From contig NZ_PPXC01000017.1 in assembly GCF_002909445.1 (NCBI RefSeq), positions 1-64,000 of the forward strand: a DNA stretch of 64,000 bases. Direction: 5' to 3'. Source of the DNA: Arthrobacter glacialis. GTDB lineage: Bacteria > Actinomycetota > Actinomycetes > Actinomycetales > Micrococcaceae. A model generated the notes under the pieces. It saw nothing but the letters and a program-made list of their open reading frames with translations. It had not been told where the DNA came from and made no database searches. This document shows positions 51,632 to 61,299 of the stretch, in pieces; the first letter of the stretch is position 1, and each line of letters opens with the position of its first letter. The position numbers were made by a program, and so were the translations under genes.

Positions 51632-53380
51632 TTAGCCGCGCGGGATGTTGCGCAGGTTGGAGCGGGCCATGCTGACGGCCTCGCCGGCTCCCTTGTTCAG
51701 GACGATCTTGGACATGGCCGTGGCAAAACCGATGATCTGCCCGCCCTTGATCTTAGGCGGAATCGACAGGGCATTGGGGTCGGTGATCAGTTCCACCAGT
51801 GAGGGTCCGTTGTGGGCGAAGGCGGCTCGGTAGGCGTCGGCGATATACGCCGGGTCCGAGACGCGCACGGCGTGGAAGCCCAGCGCCGCCGCTACGGCGG
51901 CATAGTTGACGTCGGGGACATCCACGCCAAAGTCCTGCAGCCCGTCCACCAGCATTTCCAGTTTCACCATGCCCAAGGTGGAGTTATTGAACACCACCAC
52001 ATTGATCGGCAGCTTGTGGGCGGCAACTGTGATCAATTCACCCAGCAGCATGGACAGGCCGCCGTCGCCGGAGACGGAGATGACCTGCCGGTCCGGGTAG
52101 GCGGCTTGCGCCCCGATGGCTTGGGGCAAAGCATTGGCCATGGAACCGTGCAGATAGGAACCAATCAATCGCCGCGTGCCCAGGGGGTTGATGTAGCGGG
52201 CCGTCCAGACATTGCACATGCCGGTGTCGGCGGTGAAAATCGCGTCGTCAGCGGCAATCTCATCAAGCAGGGAGGCTGCGTATTCCGGGTGGATGGGGAC
52301 CAGCTTGTCAGCCTTGCGCGTGTAGGCGCCCACCGATTTGTTCATGAGTCGGTCGTGTTTTTTCAGGATTGCATCGAGGAACTTGGAATTCTCCTTCTCC
52401 TCTATCAGGGGCATAAGCGCCTGGAGGGCAGGCAAAACGTCGCCGTGAACAGCAATGTCCACATCCGTTCGCCGCCCCAAATGCTCCGGCGCCCTGTCCA
52501 CCTGCGCGGTTCTGGTGGAAGGCAGGAACTGGTCATACGGAAAATCGGTGCCAAGCATGATCAACAGGTCAGCGTCTTCGATCCCCTCTGCGGCTGCGCC
52601 GTAGCCCAACAGCCCGGTCATGCCGATGTCGTACGGGTTGTTGTATTGGATGAAGTCCTTGCCGCGCAGGCTGTGGCCGATCGGGGCATTGATTTTAGCT
52701 GCCAGAGCCACCACCTCATCATGGGCGCCCTGCACGCCGGCACCGGCAAAGATAGCTACCTTTTGGGCGCCGTTGATGGCATCGGCCAACTCCTTGATAC
52801 TGTCCGGGGCCGGCACCAGCGTGGCCGGACGCAGAGGGCGCTGCAGGGGCGATGGTGCAGTGGCGGGCAGGCTGGCAATGTCGCCGGGCAGCGTCACCAC
52901 AGCCACCCCGCGCAAGCCCACAGCATGTTGGATCGCGTTGTGAAGCACCCGCGGTGCCTGGTCGGAGGTGCTAATCAACTCCGAGTACACCGAACATTCA
53001 CCAAAAAGTCGGTCTGGGTGGGTCTCCTGAAAAAAGCCGCTGCCAATTTGCACGCTGGGCAGGTGCGAGGCGATGGCCAGCACGGGTGCGCCCGTGCGGT
53101 TGGCGTCATAGAGGCCGTTCATCAGATGCAGGTTTCCTGGCCCGCAGGAACCGGCACACACGGCCAGCTCCCCCGTCAGTTGCGCTTCGGCGCCTGCTGC
53201 AAAGGCCGCGGCTTCTTCGTGACGGACGTGGATCCAGTCGATCCCGCCGTTGCTGGAGCCGCCGGTTTTACGCACCGCATCCACTAGAGGGTTGAGGCTG
53301 TCCCCCACTATCCCGTAGATGCGCCGCACACCGGCTGACTGTAATTGTTCGATCAGTTGGCTGGCAAGTTCCTTGGCCAT
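51632..53380 (-). CDS. poxB: Pyruvate:quinone oxidoreductase (pyruvate oxidase, ThDP/FAD)
   Basis: Oxidatively decarboxylates pyruvate to acetate and CO2, passing electrons to quinone. 582 residues from the start at 53380, where GGGAGG lies seven bases upstream. The ThDP enzyme core is clear: IVGDSLNPLVDAV, VRHEEAAAFAAGAEAQLTG with the catalytic Glu, and the ThDP motif GDGGLSMLLGELITVA ending VVFNNS. The short C-terminal tail (NLRNIPRG) resembles the membrane-binding end of PoxB. Acetolactate synthase is unlikely because ETHPDRLFGECSVYSEL is PoxB-like. Confidence 0.92.
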   Translation of the reverse strand: MAKELASQLIEQLQSAGVRRIYGIVGDSLNPLVDAVRKTGGSSNGGIDWIHVRHEEAAAFAAGAEAQLTGELAVCAGSCGPGNLHLMNGLYDANRTGAPVLAIASHLPSVQIGSGFFQETHPDRLFGECSVYSELISTSDQAPRVLHNAIQHAVGLRGVAVVTLPGDIASLPATAPSPLQRPLRPATLVPAPDSIKELADAINGAQKVAIFAGAGVQGAHDEVVALAAKINAPIGHSLRGKDFIQYNNPYDIGMTGLLGYGAAAEGIEDADLLIMLGTDFPYDQFLPSTRTAQVDRAPEHLGRRTDVDIAVHGDVLPALQALMPLIEEKENSKFLDAILKKHDRLMNKSVGAYTRKADKLVPIHPEYAASLLDEIAADDAIFTADTGMCNVWTARYINPLGTRRLIGSYLHGSMANALPQAIGAQAAYPDRQVISVSGDGGLSMLLGELITVAAHKLPINVVVFNNSTLGMVKLEMLVDGLQDFGVDVPDVNYAAVAAALGFHAVRVSDPAYIADAYRAAFAHNGPSLVELITDPNALSIPPKIKGGQIIGFATAMSKIVLNKGAGEAVSMARSNLRNIPRG

Positions 53381-53571
53381 GGCTGGCCCTCCCGCTGTTG
53401 GGTGATCCTGGGTGAACGCTTTGATGCCAATATAGTCCCCGCGCCCGTGATTCGGGCACGCAAAACGGGGCCAAGCCACGATAACGGCACATCGTGCCAC
53501 CTATCGCGCGGCTAGACCCCGTTTACTAGGTTTCGCGCCGGCTTGGTCCCGCTCTCGCGGAGCCCTCACCG

Positions 53572-54729
53572 TTATTTGGCTGCCGCCGCTGCTTTCACGG
53601 TTTCGATCGCGTCGCGGACGGCCGGGAACAGCGGATGCTCGGGTGCCAGCCCCGTGATCCTTTCAGCAGCTGCGGAGGCCGTGCTGCCGTTGAGGATCTC
53701 GGCAAGCTCCACAGCTTCGGCGTCACTTTCGTCAGTGAATCGCAGTGCCGCTTCAACAGCTTCAAGCAACGCCACAGGGGCGACACCGTTCTCGGCCAGC
53801 TCGGCAGCCGGGCCGATGAACCGTTCGTGGCGGCCGAGTTTGCGCAGCGGTGCACGACCAACGCGCCCCACCGTGTCCGGCAGGTATTGGTTGGAGAACC
53901 GCACCAGGATCTTTTGGACGTAGGCCTCCTGCTCCGCCTCGTCAAACCCGTGCTTCTTGACCAAGAGGGCCTTGGTTTCCTCCAGCACGGCCCGCACCTT
54001 GGCCTTGACCGCGGGGTGTGCCATGGCGTCGGAGATTTTTTCAATGCCGGCGGCGTAGCCAAAGTAGGCCGTGGCCGCGTGGCCGGTATTCACCGTGAAC
54101 AGCTTGCGTTCAATGTAGGGCACCAAATCGTCCACAAAGGTGGCCCCGCCGATCGCGGGCTCGCTGCCATGGAACGGGGTTTTGTCGATGACCCATTCAA
54201 AGAAAGACTCCACAGTGACATCCAGGCCCTGGCCCGGCGCCTGGTTGGGCACAATCCGGTCCACAGCCGTGTTGGCGAACACGGCGCGGGCATCAACAGC
54301 CGCCTCATCCACCGCGTTGTCAGCCCGGATGGCTGCCTCCAGGATGTCAGTGGCATTGATCGCATTCTCACACGCCATGACCTGCAATGGTGCCAAGGCG
54401 GCGTCGCGTGCTGCGATGCCGCGGGCAATCAGCGGTGCAACGAACTTGAGGATATTCGGGCCCACAGCTGTGGTGACCATGTCCGCCGTCGCGATTTCGG
54501 CGACCACAAGTTCCGGTGTGAGCGCTGAGTTCAGCGCCCGGAAGTTGTCCACGGTGTGCACGGCAGGGTGCTCACCCACTTCATGGACGCTGTAAGAATC
54601 CGCGGCGGCAAGCTCGTTGATGAGGGCCTCGGCGACGTCGGCAAAGACAATCTCGTAGCCGGCTTTGTGGAGCAGCAGCCCAACAAATCCGCGACCGATA
54701 TTTCCGGCACCAAAATGAACTGTTTTCAC
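53572..54729 (-). CDS. mtlD: Mannitol-1-phosphate 5-dehydrogenase
   Basis: NAD-dependent oxidation of mannitol-1-phosphate to fructose-6-phosphate, 385 residues. It begins [21 protein letters not shown], the family signature; the catalytic Lys lies in [18 protein letters not shown]. It starts with GTG overlapping the mtlA stop by one base (TAGTG), so it is translationally coupled. It completes the mannitol pathway with MtlA. Confidence 0.95.
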   Translation of the reverse strand: MKTVHFGAGNIGRGFVGLLLHKAGYEIVFADVAEALINELAAADSYSVHEVGEHPAVHTVDNFRALNSALTPELVVAEIATADMVTTAVGPNILKFVAPLIARGIAARDAALAPLQVMACENAINATDILEAAIRADNAVDEAAVDARAVFANTAVDRIVPNQAPGQGLDVTVESFFEWVIDKTPFHGSEPAIGGATFVDDLVPYIERKLFTVNTGHAATAYFGYAAGIEKISDAMAHPAVKAKVRAVLEETKALLVKKHGFDEAEQEAYVQKILVRFSNQYLPDTVGRVGRAPLRKLGRHERFIGPAAELAENGVAPVALLEAVEAALRFTDESDAEAVELAEILNGSTASAAAERITGLAPEHPLFPAVRDAIETVKAAAAAK

Positions 54730-56645
54730 TATGCGTTGACCTTTCCAAAGATGTCCAAAACCTCGTCGACACTGGTGGCGTGTTCCAGCCTGGCCACCTG
54801 GTCTTTGTCGGTAAAGACCCGTGCGATCGAGGACAAGATTGCCAGGTGCTCGTTGTTCACCCCGGCCACGCCCACCACAAACTTCACGGGCTTGCCGTTC
54901 CAGTCGATGCCGTTCGGGTAGTGGATGACGGAGACGGCCGAGGAGATGATGTTGCCCTTGGCCTCGTTGGTGCCGTGCGGGATGGCCAGGAAGTTGCCCA
55001 TGTATGTGGACACCGATTCCTCGCGCTCATGCATGGCCCTGACGTACACGGCATCCACGGCTCCGCGGGCCAGCAAAAGCGCCCCGGACTCATCGATGGC
55101 GCCGTCCCGGGTGGTGGCGGTGCCTTTGAGGATCACACTTTCGCGGGCCAGAATGTTGCTGCCCACCGGAGCTTCAACCACCTCGTCTGGTGCGTCGGCG
55201 AAGGAGCCGGCGGCCGAGTTTTTGGCACGGACCAGCTCCACAATTTCGTCATACCGGGGGCTGTTCATGAAGTTGTCCACGGAGACGTGCACGGCACTGG
55301 CTGTGGCGGGGGCGGCACGGGCGGCCAAGTCCTGGTGAGTCACGACGACGTCGTATGTGTCAGTCAGGTTGGCGATGGCCGAGTTGGTGACTTTGACTTC
55401 CGGGAAGCCCGCCTTCTTGATCATGTTGCGCAGCACCGAGGCGCCCATGGCGCTGGAGCCCATGCCGGCGTCGCATGCGAAGACAACAGTGCTGATCGGG
55501 CCCTTGGCACCGTCGCCCGCGAGGGCGAACGCGACCGAGCTCTTCTTGCCCTTCAGTGCTTCCATTTTGGCGGTGGCGTCGCCCAGGCCGTCGCTGTCGG
55601 CAGGGATCGGGCTGATCTTCAGAATGAGGGAGCCAATCGCAAAGGAAACGGCGGTGGCCGCTACCACCGACAAGGCAACACCGAAGTAGCTGTCCTTGGC
55701 TGTCATCGCAAAGACAGCAAAGATGCTTCCCGGGGCAGCCGGGGCAACCAGACCCGCCCCGGTCAGGACCAGCATGAAGATGCCCGTCATACCGCCAGCG
55801 ATGGCTGCCATGATCATGATCGGCTTCATCAGAATGTACGGGAAGTAGATCTCGTGGATGCCGCCGAGGAACTGAATCACTGCCGCGCCCGGGGCAGAAG
55901 CCTTTGCCAAGCCTCTGCCGAAGAAGGAGTAGGCGAGCAGGATGCCCAAGCCTGGGCCGGGGTTCGCTTCAAGCAAGAAAAGGATGGACTTGCCGTTGGC
56001 AAGTGCTTGTTCGGTGCCCAGCGGGGTCAGGATCCCGTGGTTGATGGCGTTGTTCAGGAACAGAACCTTGGCGGGTTCGATGAAGATGCTTGTCAGCGGC
56101 AATAGCCCGTTATTGACCAGGAATTCAACCACGCGTCCGGCGCCGTTGCTGAAGGCCAGCACCACCGGGCCCACCACCACCAGACCGATCACGGCCATGA
56201 TGCCGGAGAGGATACCGGCGGAGAAGTTGTCAATGAGCATCTCAAAGCCTGGCTTGACCCGGCCTTCCCAGACCTTGTCCAGTTTCTTCATCACCCAGGC
56301 GGTCAGCGGACCCATGATCATGGCACCAATGAACATGGGGATGTCCGTACCCACAATGACACCCATGGTCGCCACAGCACCCACCACGCCACCGCGGACT
56401 CCGTGGACCATCTTGCCGCCTGTGTAACCAATCAGGACGGGCAGCAGATAGGTGATCATGGGGCCAACCATGGCCCCGAGGGTCTCGTTGGGGAAGAAGC
56501 CCTTCGGGATGAAGAGGGCTGTAATGAGGCCCCAAGCAATGAATGCCCCAATGTTGGGCATAATCATGCCTGAGAGGAAGGTGCCGAATTTCTGCACCCC
56601 AACTCGCACGCCACCCTTGGGGGCGGCCACTGATTGTGTTGCCAT
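54729..56645 (-). CDS. mtlA: PTS mannitol transporter EIICBA
   Basis: Transports and phosphorylates mannitol; 638 residues. The EIIC domain (about 1-340) has many hydrophobic segments and [14 protein letters not shown]. The EIIB domain has its phospho-Cys in [14 protein letters not shown]. The EIIA domain has its phospho-His in [11 protein letters not shown]. All three domains are intact, so no separate mtlF is required. AGGA lies seven bases before the ATG. The general PTS genes ptsI-ptsH lie just beyond the TetR regulator. Confidence 0.95.
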   Translation of the reverse strand: MATQSVAAPKGGVRVGVQKFGTFLSGMIMPNIGAFIAWGLITALFIPKGFFPNETLGAMVGPMITYLLPVLIGYTGGKMVHGVRGGVVGAVATMGVIVGTDIPMFIGAMIMGPLTAWVMKKLDKVWEGRVKPGFEMLIDNFSAGILSGIMAVIGLVVVGPVVLAFSNGAGRVVEFLVNNGLLPLTSIFIEPAKVLFLNNAINHGILTPLGTEQALANGKSILFLLEANPGPGLGILLAYSFFGRGLAKASAPGAAVIQFLGGIHEIYFPYILMKPIMIMAAIAGGMTGIFMLVLTGAGLVAPAAPGSIFAVFAMTAKDSYFGVALSVVAATAVSFAIGSLILKISPIPADSDGLGDATAKMEALKGKKSSVAFALAGDGAKGPISTVVFACDAGMGSSAMGASVLRNMIKKAGFPEVKVTNSAIANLTDTYDVVVTHQDLAARAAPATASAVHVSVDNFMNSPRYDEIVELVRAKNSAAGSFADAPDEVVEAPVGSNILARESVILKGTATTRDGAIDESGALLLARGAVDAVYVRAMHEREESVSTYMGNFLAIPHGTNEAKGNIISSAVSVIHYPNGIDWNGKPVKFVVGVAGVNNEHLAILSSIARVFTDKDQVARLEHATSVDEVLDIFGKVNA

Positions 56646-56708
56646 TGTTATTCCTAACCGTGAGTCCTGCGCCTGTGCAGGAGTAACTGGTGATGTTTAC
56701 TGGTTATT

Positions 56709-57431
56709 TCAAGAATTTTTGGAAATGCGATCAAGCCACTCCAGGAACAACTTCAATTCAGACGTTGAGAGTTGTTCCGGGTTGGACGATTCAAGCGCGG
56801 CGTTGAGGGCGATGGCCGCCACCACCACCGATGATGCGCCCACTGGCGCCGCTGCCGTACTGAGTTCAAGCTCCGAAGAGACGGCGGAGATCACCGCTTC
56901 CCGGGTCATATCGGATAAATCGAAGTTCCTGTCGGCCGCAGGTTCCGCAAGAAGCATCAAAGTGACCCCCACATTGGCTGCCAGGATGCTTCTGGCCGCT
57001 TCCTTGGGTGAAACGCAAAGCTGTCCGGCCAAAGCCGCCTTCTCCAGCATTTCCTCCATGAAACCTTCAGCCTCAGCGACCCGCACCGGACGGCTCTCCG
57101 GGCGGATATTGCCGAACATCACCGAATACAGCTGTGGATTGTCCAAGCCGAACTGGAGATGGTTGTCCCAAATTTGGCGGACATCCTGCAGCGGACGGCC
57201 ACTCGGGGCAAAGTTGTGTTCACCGGCCACGTACTCTTCAAACCCGGCATCAATGACTGCGTTGAAGAGCCCTTCCTTGTCGCCAAAGTGGTGGTAGAGG
57301 GTAGGTGCCGTCACGCCGGCCAACTCGGTAATTTGCCGGGTAGATACTGGCGCACCCGCCGAATTAGCCAACAATTCGGCGGCAGCTTTTAGCAGCCTGA
57401 CTTTCGGTGGAAGCTGGCTGTTGAAGTTCAT
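56709..57431 (-). CDS. TetR-family regulator between mannitol and general PTS genes
   Basis: A 240-residue regulator. The HTH is VSTRQITELAGVTAPTLYHH-FGDKEGLF near residues 28-55, and the C-terminal helical ligand domain is of TetR size. It lies 63 bases upstream of mtlA on the same strand and diverges from ptsI. A perfect 15-base palindrome (57450-57464) in the divergent region is the likely autoregulatory and ptsI operator. PTS genes are more often controlled by DeoR, GntR or antiterminator proteins; a TetR here is notable. Confidence 0.87.
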   Translation of the reverse strand: MNFNSQLPPKVRLLKAAAELLANSAGAPVSTRQITELAGVTAPTLYHHFGDKEGLFNAVIDAGFEEYVAGEHNFAPSGRPLQDVRQIWDNHLQFGLDNPQLYSVMFGNIRPESRPVRVAEAEGFMEEMLEKAALAGQLCVSPKEAARSILAANVGVTLMLLAEPAADRNFDLSDMTREAVISAVSSELELSTAAAPVGASSVVVAAIALNAALESSNPEQLSTSELKLFLEWLDRISKNS

Positions 57432-57449
57432 GACTGCTACCCTAGCATC

Positions 57450-57464
57450 TATAGCAATGCTATA
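57450..57464. promoter_or_regulatory. Palindromic operator candidate for the TetR regulator / ptsI
   Basis: TATAGCAATGCTATA is a perfect palindrome with 7-base arms and a single central A. A wider TAGCAT (57443-57448) and ATGCTA (57457-57462) repeat overlaps it. It starts 19 bases before the TetR start codon, in the divergent promoter region with ptsI. Confidence 0.75.
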
Positions 57465-57580
57465 TGAAGTACATCACAGGATATATTTTTAGGACACCCC
57501 GCAACCGCGGGACACCCACTGGCGGGCACCGCGGCCCACCGGCTGGCACTGAAGCCAGACAAAGAAATTGAGGAATTTCA

Positions 57581-59266
57581 ATGCAGAGTTTCCCAGGAGT
57601 TGGCGTCAGCCCCGGACGAATTGTTGGAACCATTCGGCAAATGCCGAAACCCTTGGCTGAACCGCCTGCCGGGGAGAAACTGGCATCGGGGACCAGCGCC
57701 GCGGACGCAGCAGCTGCGCTTACGGTGGCAGCTAAGGCTGTTCAGGCCCAGTTGCGTGACCGCGCCGCTGTGGCCGGGCCCGACGCCAAGGCCGTCCTGG
57801 AAGCAACCGCTCTCATGGCTACGGATCCCATGCTCATCAAAGCGTCCGTCAAACTGATCAACACCGGCACTTCTGCAGAGCGGGCGGTGTGGGAAGCCGC
57901 CGAAGCCGTGGTGACCATGCTGGTGAATTTGGGCGGCTACATGGCCGAGCGGGCCGCAGACGTCCTAGACGTCCGCGCCAGGATAGTGGCCGCACTGCGC
58001 GGCATCCCGGCACCCGGCATACCCGCCTCCGAAGCACCCTTCATCCTCGTGGCCCACGACTTGGCACCGGCAGACACAGCCACGCTGGACCCCGCCAAGG
58101 TGATTGCCCTGGTCACGGCCGGTGGCGGCCCGCAGTCGCACACGGCCATCATCGCCCGTTCGCTCGGCCTGCCCGCAGTGGTCGCCGCCGCCGGTGTTGA
58201 CACGCTGGCGGACGGGACGGAAGTTTATGTCGACGGTACGGCAGGGACCATCGCCACCGATCCCGGCGACACTGAGCGCTCGGCAGCGGCCGCTTGGGCA
58301 GCCAACGCATCATTCCTGACAGTTTTTGATGGGCAGGGTACGACGGCGGACGGCCACTTGGTCCCCCTCCTGGCCAATGTGGGCGGAGCCAAGGACGCCG
58401 TCAAGGCCGCGGCCGCCGGCGCCCAAGGCGTGGGGCTGCTGCGCACCGAGTTTTGCTTCCTGGAACGGGAAACAGAACCCTCCATCGAGGAGCAGGTTCA
58501 GGCATACCGTGGAGTGTTTGACGCGTTCCCGGGCAAGAAGGTTGTGGTCCGCACCCTAGACGCAGGCGCGGACAAGCCGCTTCCCTTTTTGACCGACGCC
58601 GATGAGCCGAACCCGGCGCTGGGTGTGCGCGGCTACCGGACAGACATCTCAACCCCCGGGGTGCTGGAGCGCCAGCTCGCAGCCATTGCGGAGGCGGCCC
58701 AGGGAACCACGGCCCAGGTTTGGGTCATGGCTCCCATGATCTCCACTGCCGATGAGGCCGCCCGCTTCGCTTCCCTGTGCGCGGCGGCAGGACTGAAGAC
58801 TCCTGGCGTCATGGTGGAAGTACCCTCCGCGGCAGTTACGGCGGAGTCAATCCTGGGCCAGGTCGAATTCGCCAGCCTGGGCACCAACGACCTGACGCAG
58901 TACACCATGGCCGCGGACCGCCAGCTGGGCCCCCTGGCCGCGCTGAACAACCCGTGGCAGCCCGCAGTGCTCCAGCTGGTTCGCCTGACAGTGGCCGGAT
59001 CCATCGCGGAGAGAAGCGGGAAGCCCGTTGGCGTCTGCGGTGAGGCCGCCGCGGACCCTGCCCTCGCCGTCGTTCTGGTGGGCTTGGGCGTCTCAACACT
59101 GTCCATGACGGCACGGTCACTGGCGGCGGTGGGCGCCGTCCTTGCCACTGTGACACTGAAAGAAGCACAAGAAATTGCTACATTGGCCTTGCACGCAGCA
59201 AACCCCACGGAAGCACGGGACCGGGCGCGGAAGAAATTGCCCATCCTCGCAGAACTTGGCCTCTGA
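57581..59266 (+). CDS. ptsI: PTS Enzyme I (phosphoenolpyruvate-protein phosphotransferase)
   Basis: Transfers phosphate from PEP to HPr; 561 residues. The active His187 is in GGGPQSHTAIIARSLGLP, and the PEP-binding region contains LLRTEFCFLERE, SLGTNDLTQYTMA and the C-terminal VCGEAAAD with the conserved Cys. GAGGA lies six bases before the ATG. It forms an operon with ptsH 86 bases downstream and diverges from the TetR regulator. Confidence 0.95.
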   Translation: MQSFPGVGVSPGRIVGTIRQMPKPLAEPPAGEKLASGTSAADAAAALTVAAKAVQAQLRDRAAVAGPDAKAVLEATALMATDPMLIKASVKLINTGTSAERAVWEAAEAVVTMLVNLGGYMAERAADVLDVRARIVAALRGIPAPGIPASEAPFILVAHDLAPADTATLDPAKVIALVTAGGGPQSHTAIIARSLGLPAVVAAAGVDTLADGTEVYVDGTAGTIATDPGDTERSAAAAWAANASFLTVFDGQGTTADGHLVPLLANVGGAKDAVKAAAAGAQGVGLLRTEFCFLERETEPSIEEQVQAYRGVFDAFPGKKVVVRTLDAGADKPLPFLTDADEPNPALGVRGYRTDISTPGVLERQLAAIAEAAQGTTAQVWVMAPMISTADEAARFASLCAAAGLKTPGVMVEVPSAAVTAESILGQVEFASLGTNDLTQYTMAADRQLGPLAALNNPWQPAVLQLVRLTVAGSIAERSGKPVGVCGEAAADPALAVVLVGLGVSTLSMTARSLAAVGAVLATVTLKEAQEIATLALHAANPTEARDRARKKLPILAELGL

Positions 59267-59352
59267 TTCTCTCCGGCCAACCCGAACCACAGCACCAATC
59301 AACCACAGCACCAATCACCAAGATGTCATTAACCACTCCCACAGGAGGAACC

Positions 59353-59631
59353 ATGTCCGAACGTAAAGCAACCGTCGCCAGCAGCTCAGGATTGCACGCC
59401 CGCCCAGCTTCCCTGTTTGCCGCAGCGGCCGGTGAAACCGGCGTTGAAGTCACCATCGCCATGGATGGCGCCCCGATCGATGACGCCATGGACGCCAGCA
59501 GCATCTTGTCGTTGATGACCTTGGGTGCCGAGCACGGCAGCGTGGTGGTCCTGCGGGCCGAGGGCGACGGTGCTGACGCAGCCCTGGACTCCTTGGTCCA
59601 AATGCTCGAAACGGACCTTGACGCACTCTGA
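59353..59631 (+). CDS. ptsH: PTS phosphocarrier HPr
   Basis: A phosphocarrier of 92 residues between Enzyme I and EIIA domains. The start at 59353 (MSERKATVASSSGLHARPAS) has AGGAGGA four bases upstream, and places the active His at residue 15, as in the family. The upstream in-frame ATG at 59323 would not. The DASSILSLMTLG segment carries the equivalent of the regulatory Ser (here Ser50). Confidence 0.95.
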   Translation: MSERKATVASSSGLHARPASLFAAAAGETGVEVTIAMDGAPIDDAMDASSILSLMTLGAEHGSVVVLRAEGDGADAALDSLVQMLETDLDAL

Positions 59632-59636
59632 GTGGT

Positions 59637-59927
59637 TTAGCCGCCGGCCACGGATTGAATGATCATCACTTCCCGGCCGGCGGCCACCTGGGTGGCCAGC
59701 CCATCCAGGCGACGCACATCGTCGCCGTCGACGTAAATGTTCACGAACCGCCGCAGCGCCCCTGTCTCATCGCGCAGGCGCCTGTTGAATTTTGGAAATT
59801 GCGCACCAATGACGTCCAGCAGTTGCGCCACACTGGCGCCGTCGCCAACGTCCAGGCGCAGCTCTTCGCTTCCGCCCACCATGGTTTGCAACAAGCGAGG
59901 AACCAAGACTGTCACTTCCTTGGCCAT
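59637..59927 (-). CDS. MoaD/ThiS-like beta-grasp protein
   Basis: A 96-residue protein with the beta-grasp pattern (VTVLVPRLLQTMVGG, ELRLDVGDGASVAQLLDVI, FVNIYVDGDDVRRLDG) and a C-terminus VAGG, the diglycine end used for sulfur transfer in MoaD and ThiS. The start at 59927 was chosen as the first Met of the domain; it lies 10 bases after the stop of the BNR-repeat gene. No molybdopterin or thiamine gene is nearby, so the role is probably tied to its neighbour. The ribosome site is weak. Confidence 0.82.
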   Translation of the reverse strand: MAKEVTVLVPRLLQTMVGGSEELRLDVGDGASVAQLLDVIGAQFPKFNRRLRDETGALRRFVNIYVDGDDVRRLDGLATQVAAGREVMIIQSVAGG

Positions 59928-59937
59928 GACCACACCG

Positions 59938-61080
59938 CTAAAGCTCGACGGCGGCGGCACGGACACATAAGACGTCCGGCAGGTGGGTGAGGACTTCGAC
60001 AAAGTGCTCGCCCTCGTTGGCGCTGGCATACACCGAACCGCCGCGAGTGCCAAAGTAAATACCGGCAGGTTCGGCATTATCAACGGCCGCCGCATCCCGC
60101 AGCACCACGTTGTAGTCGGGTTCCATCAACCCATCCGCCAACCGTTTCCAGGTCGCGCCGCCGTCGTCCGTGCGGTGCACCGCCATCTGGCCCTCTGGCG
60201 GAATCCGTTCACCGTCGGCCTTGATGGGCACAACCCATGCCGTGCCGGATCGGCTCGGGTGGGTCAAGATGGTGAAACCGAAATCCGTGGGCAGTCCGTC
60301 CGCAATGGAATTCCAGGTATCGGCGTTGTCATCGGTACGGTACACGCCGTGGTGGTTTTGCGCGTAGAGGGTCCCGGAGCTGTTGGGGTCGCGGGCGATC
60401 TTGTGCACGCACTGGCCAAATTCCGGCAAGGGGTCTGGCATGAAATACGCCGTAATGCCCTTATTCCGGGCCTCCCACGTCTCTCCGTCATCGGTACTCC
60501 GGTACACGCCCCCGGTGCTCATGGCCACATGAATGGTGCCGGGATCGTTGGCGCTTGGCAGGACTGTATGCGCTGCCGCGCCACCAAATCCGGCACCCCA
60601 TTCGGGGCGGTGCGGATGGTCCCAGAGGCCCCGGTTGAGCTCAAAATGCTCTCCGCCATCGGTGGATTTCCACACCGAAATGGGCTCACATCCAGCCCAC
60701 ACCACGCCTGGCTGGTCCGCACTGTCCGGCTGGATCTGCCATACGCGCTCCAGCGCCGCAGCTGTATCTGCCGGGAAGGTGATGGCTCCGTGGTCAGGCT
60801 CTTGCCAGGTGGCGCCAAAATCGTCCGAGTGGGCAACTGTCGGCCCCCAGTGTTCGCTGCGCAAGCCCACCATGATTCGGGTTTTGCCGCCCCTGGTGTC
60901 GATCCCGATGCTGGGGATCTCTTGCATCAAAAAGTGGGGGCCGGTGAAAGTGAAGTTCGATCTGTCGATACTGGTGCCCAGCCACAGACCTTTCTTGGTT
61001 CCCACGGCGAGCAGCGTAGTTATCGGCTGGTCCTGCGGCTGGTCATCCAAAGAATTCGGCTGCGCTCCATTGCTTGTCAT
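59938..61080 (-). CDS. BNR/WD40-like repeat protein (sialidase-like fold)
   Basis: A 380-residue protein. Several Asp-box-like repeats are seen (DFGATW, STDGGEHF, STDDGETW, RTDDNADTW, RTDDGGATW, SANEGEHF), giving a beta-propeller like that of exo-sialidases and YCF48-type proteins. No signal peptide and no sialidase RIP motif or Arg triad were identified, so it is unlikely to be a true sialidase. The end overlaps the region of the MoaD/ThiS-like gene with a 10-base spacing, so they form an operon. This pair is known from many genomes as uncharacterised neighbours. Confidence 0.82.
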   Translation of the reverse strand: MTSNGAQPNSLDDQPQDQPITTLLAVGTKKGLWLGTSIDRSNFTFTGPHFLMQEIPSIGIDTRGGKTRIMVGLRSEHWGPTVAHSDDFGATWQEPDHGAITFPADTAAALERVWQIQPDSADQPGVVWAGCEPISVWKSTDGGEHFELNRGLWDHPHRPEWGAGFGGAAAHTVLPSANDPGTIHVAMSTGGVYRSTDDGETWEARNKGITAYFMPDPLPEFGQCVHKIARDPNSSGTLYAQNHHGVYRTDDNADTWNSIADGLPTDFGFTILTHPSRSGTAWVVPIKADGERIPPEGQMAVHRTDDGGATWKRLADGLMEPDYNVVLRDAAAVDNAEPAGIYFGTRGGSVYASANEGEHFVEVLTHLPDVLCVRAAAVEL

Positions 61081-61162
61081 GGGTTAAATTCGACCACCCC
61101 AACACCACGGCAACAAGAGTTACTAACCAGTAACTTCTGATCCCACACGCCCAATCCCGTAT

Positions 61163-61230
61163 CCGGTGCGCCCGTCCCCGCTTTTCGCGCCCGTCCGGAC
61201 GGGCGCGAAAAGCGGGGACGGGCGCACCGG
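61163..61230. repeat. Perfect 68-bp palindrome without loop
   Basis: 34-base arms (61163-61196, 61197-61230) are exactly complementary, centred on CCGG. It is located in the divergent region between the BNR-repeat gene and csoR, 17 bases before the first CsoR site. Its size and GC content would favour cruciform formation. Confidence 0.93.
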
Positions 61231-61247
61231 GCCGCAAAGTCCCATCA

Positions 61248-61290
61248 ATACCCCCATGGGGTACTTGACCAATACCCTATGGGGGTATAC
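61248..61290. promoter_or_regulatory. Tandem CsoR operators and csoR promoter
   Basis: ATACCCCCATGGGGTAC (61248-61264) and ATACCCTATGGGGGTATAC (61272-61290) match the GC-rich TACCC-N-GGGTA inverted repeats bound by CsoR/RcnR repressors. TTGACC lies between them (61265-61270) and TATACA at 61286-61291, so both sites overlap the promoter. The predicted start is about two bases before the ATG at 61300, which suggests a leaderless mRNA. Confidence 0.85.
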
Positions 61291-61299
61291 ATTGAAGGC

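Noticed and set aside
51812-53287. 491-codon frame antisense to poxB
   Set aside because: Shadow of a well-defined ThDP enzyme; no motif of its own.
54780-56105. 441-codon frame antisense to mtlA
   Set aside because: His/Gly/Asp-rich shadow sequence on the opposite strand of an intact EIICBA gene.
59938-61080. A true exo-sialidase
   Set aside because: Asp-boxes alone are common to many beta-propellers. No RIP motif or signal peptide was found, in contrast to the enzyme at 16-21 kb.
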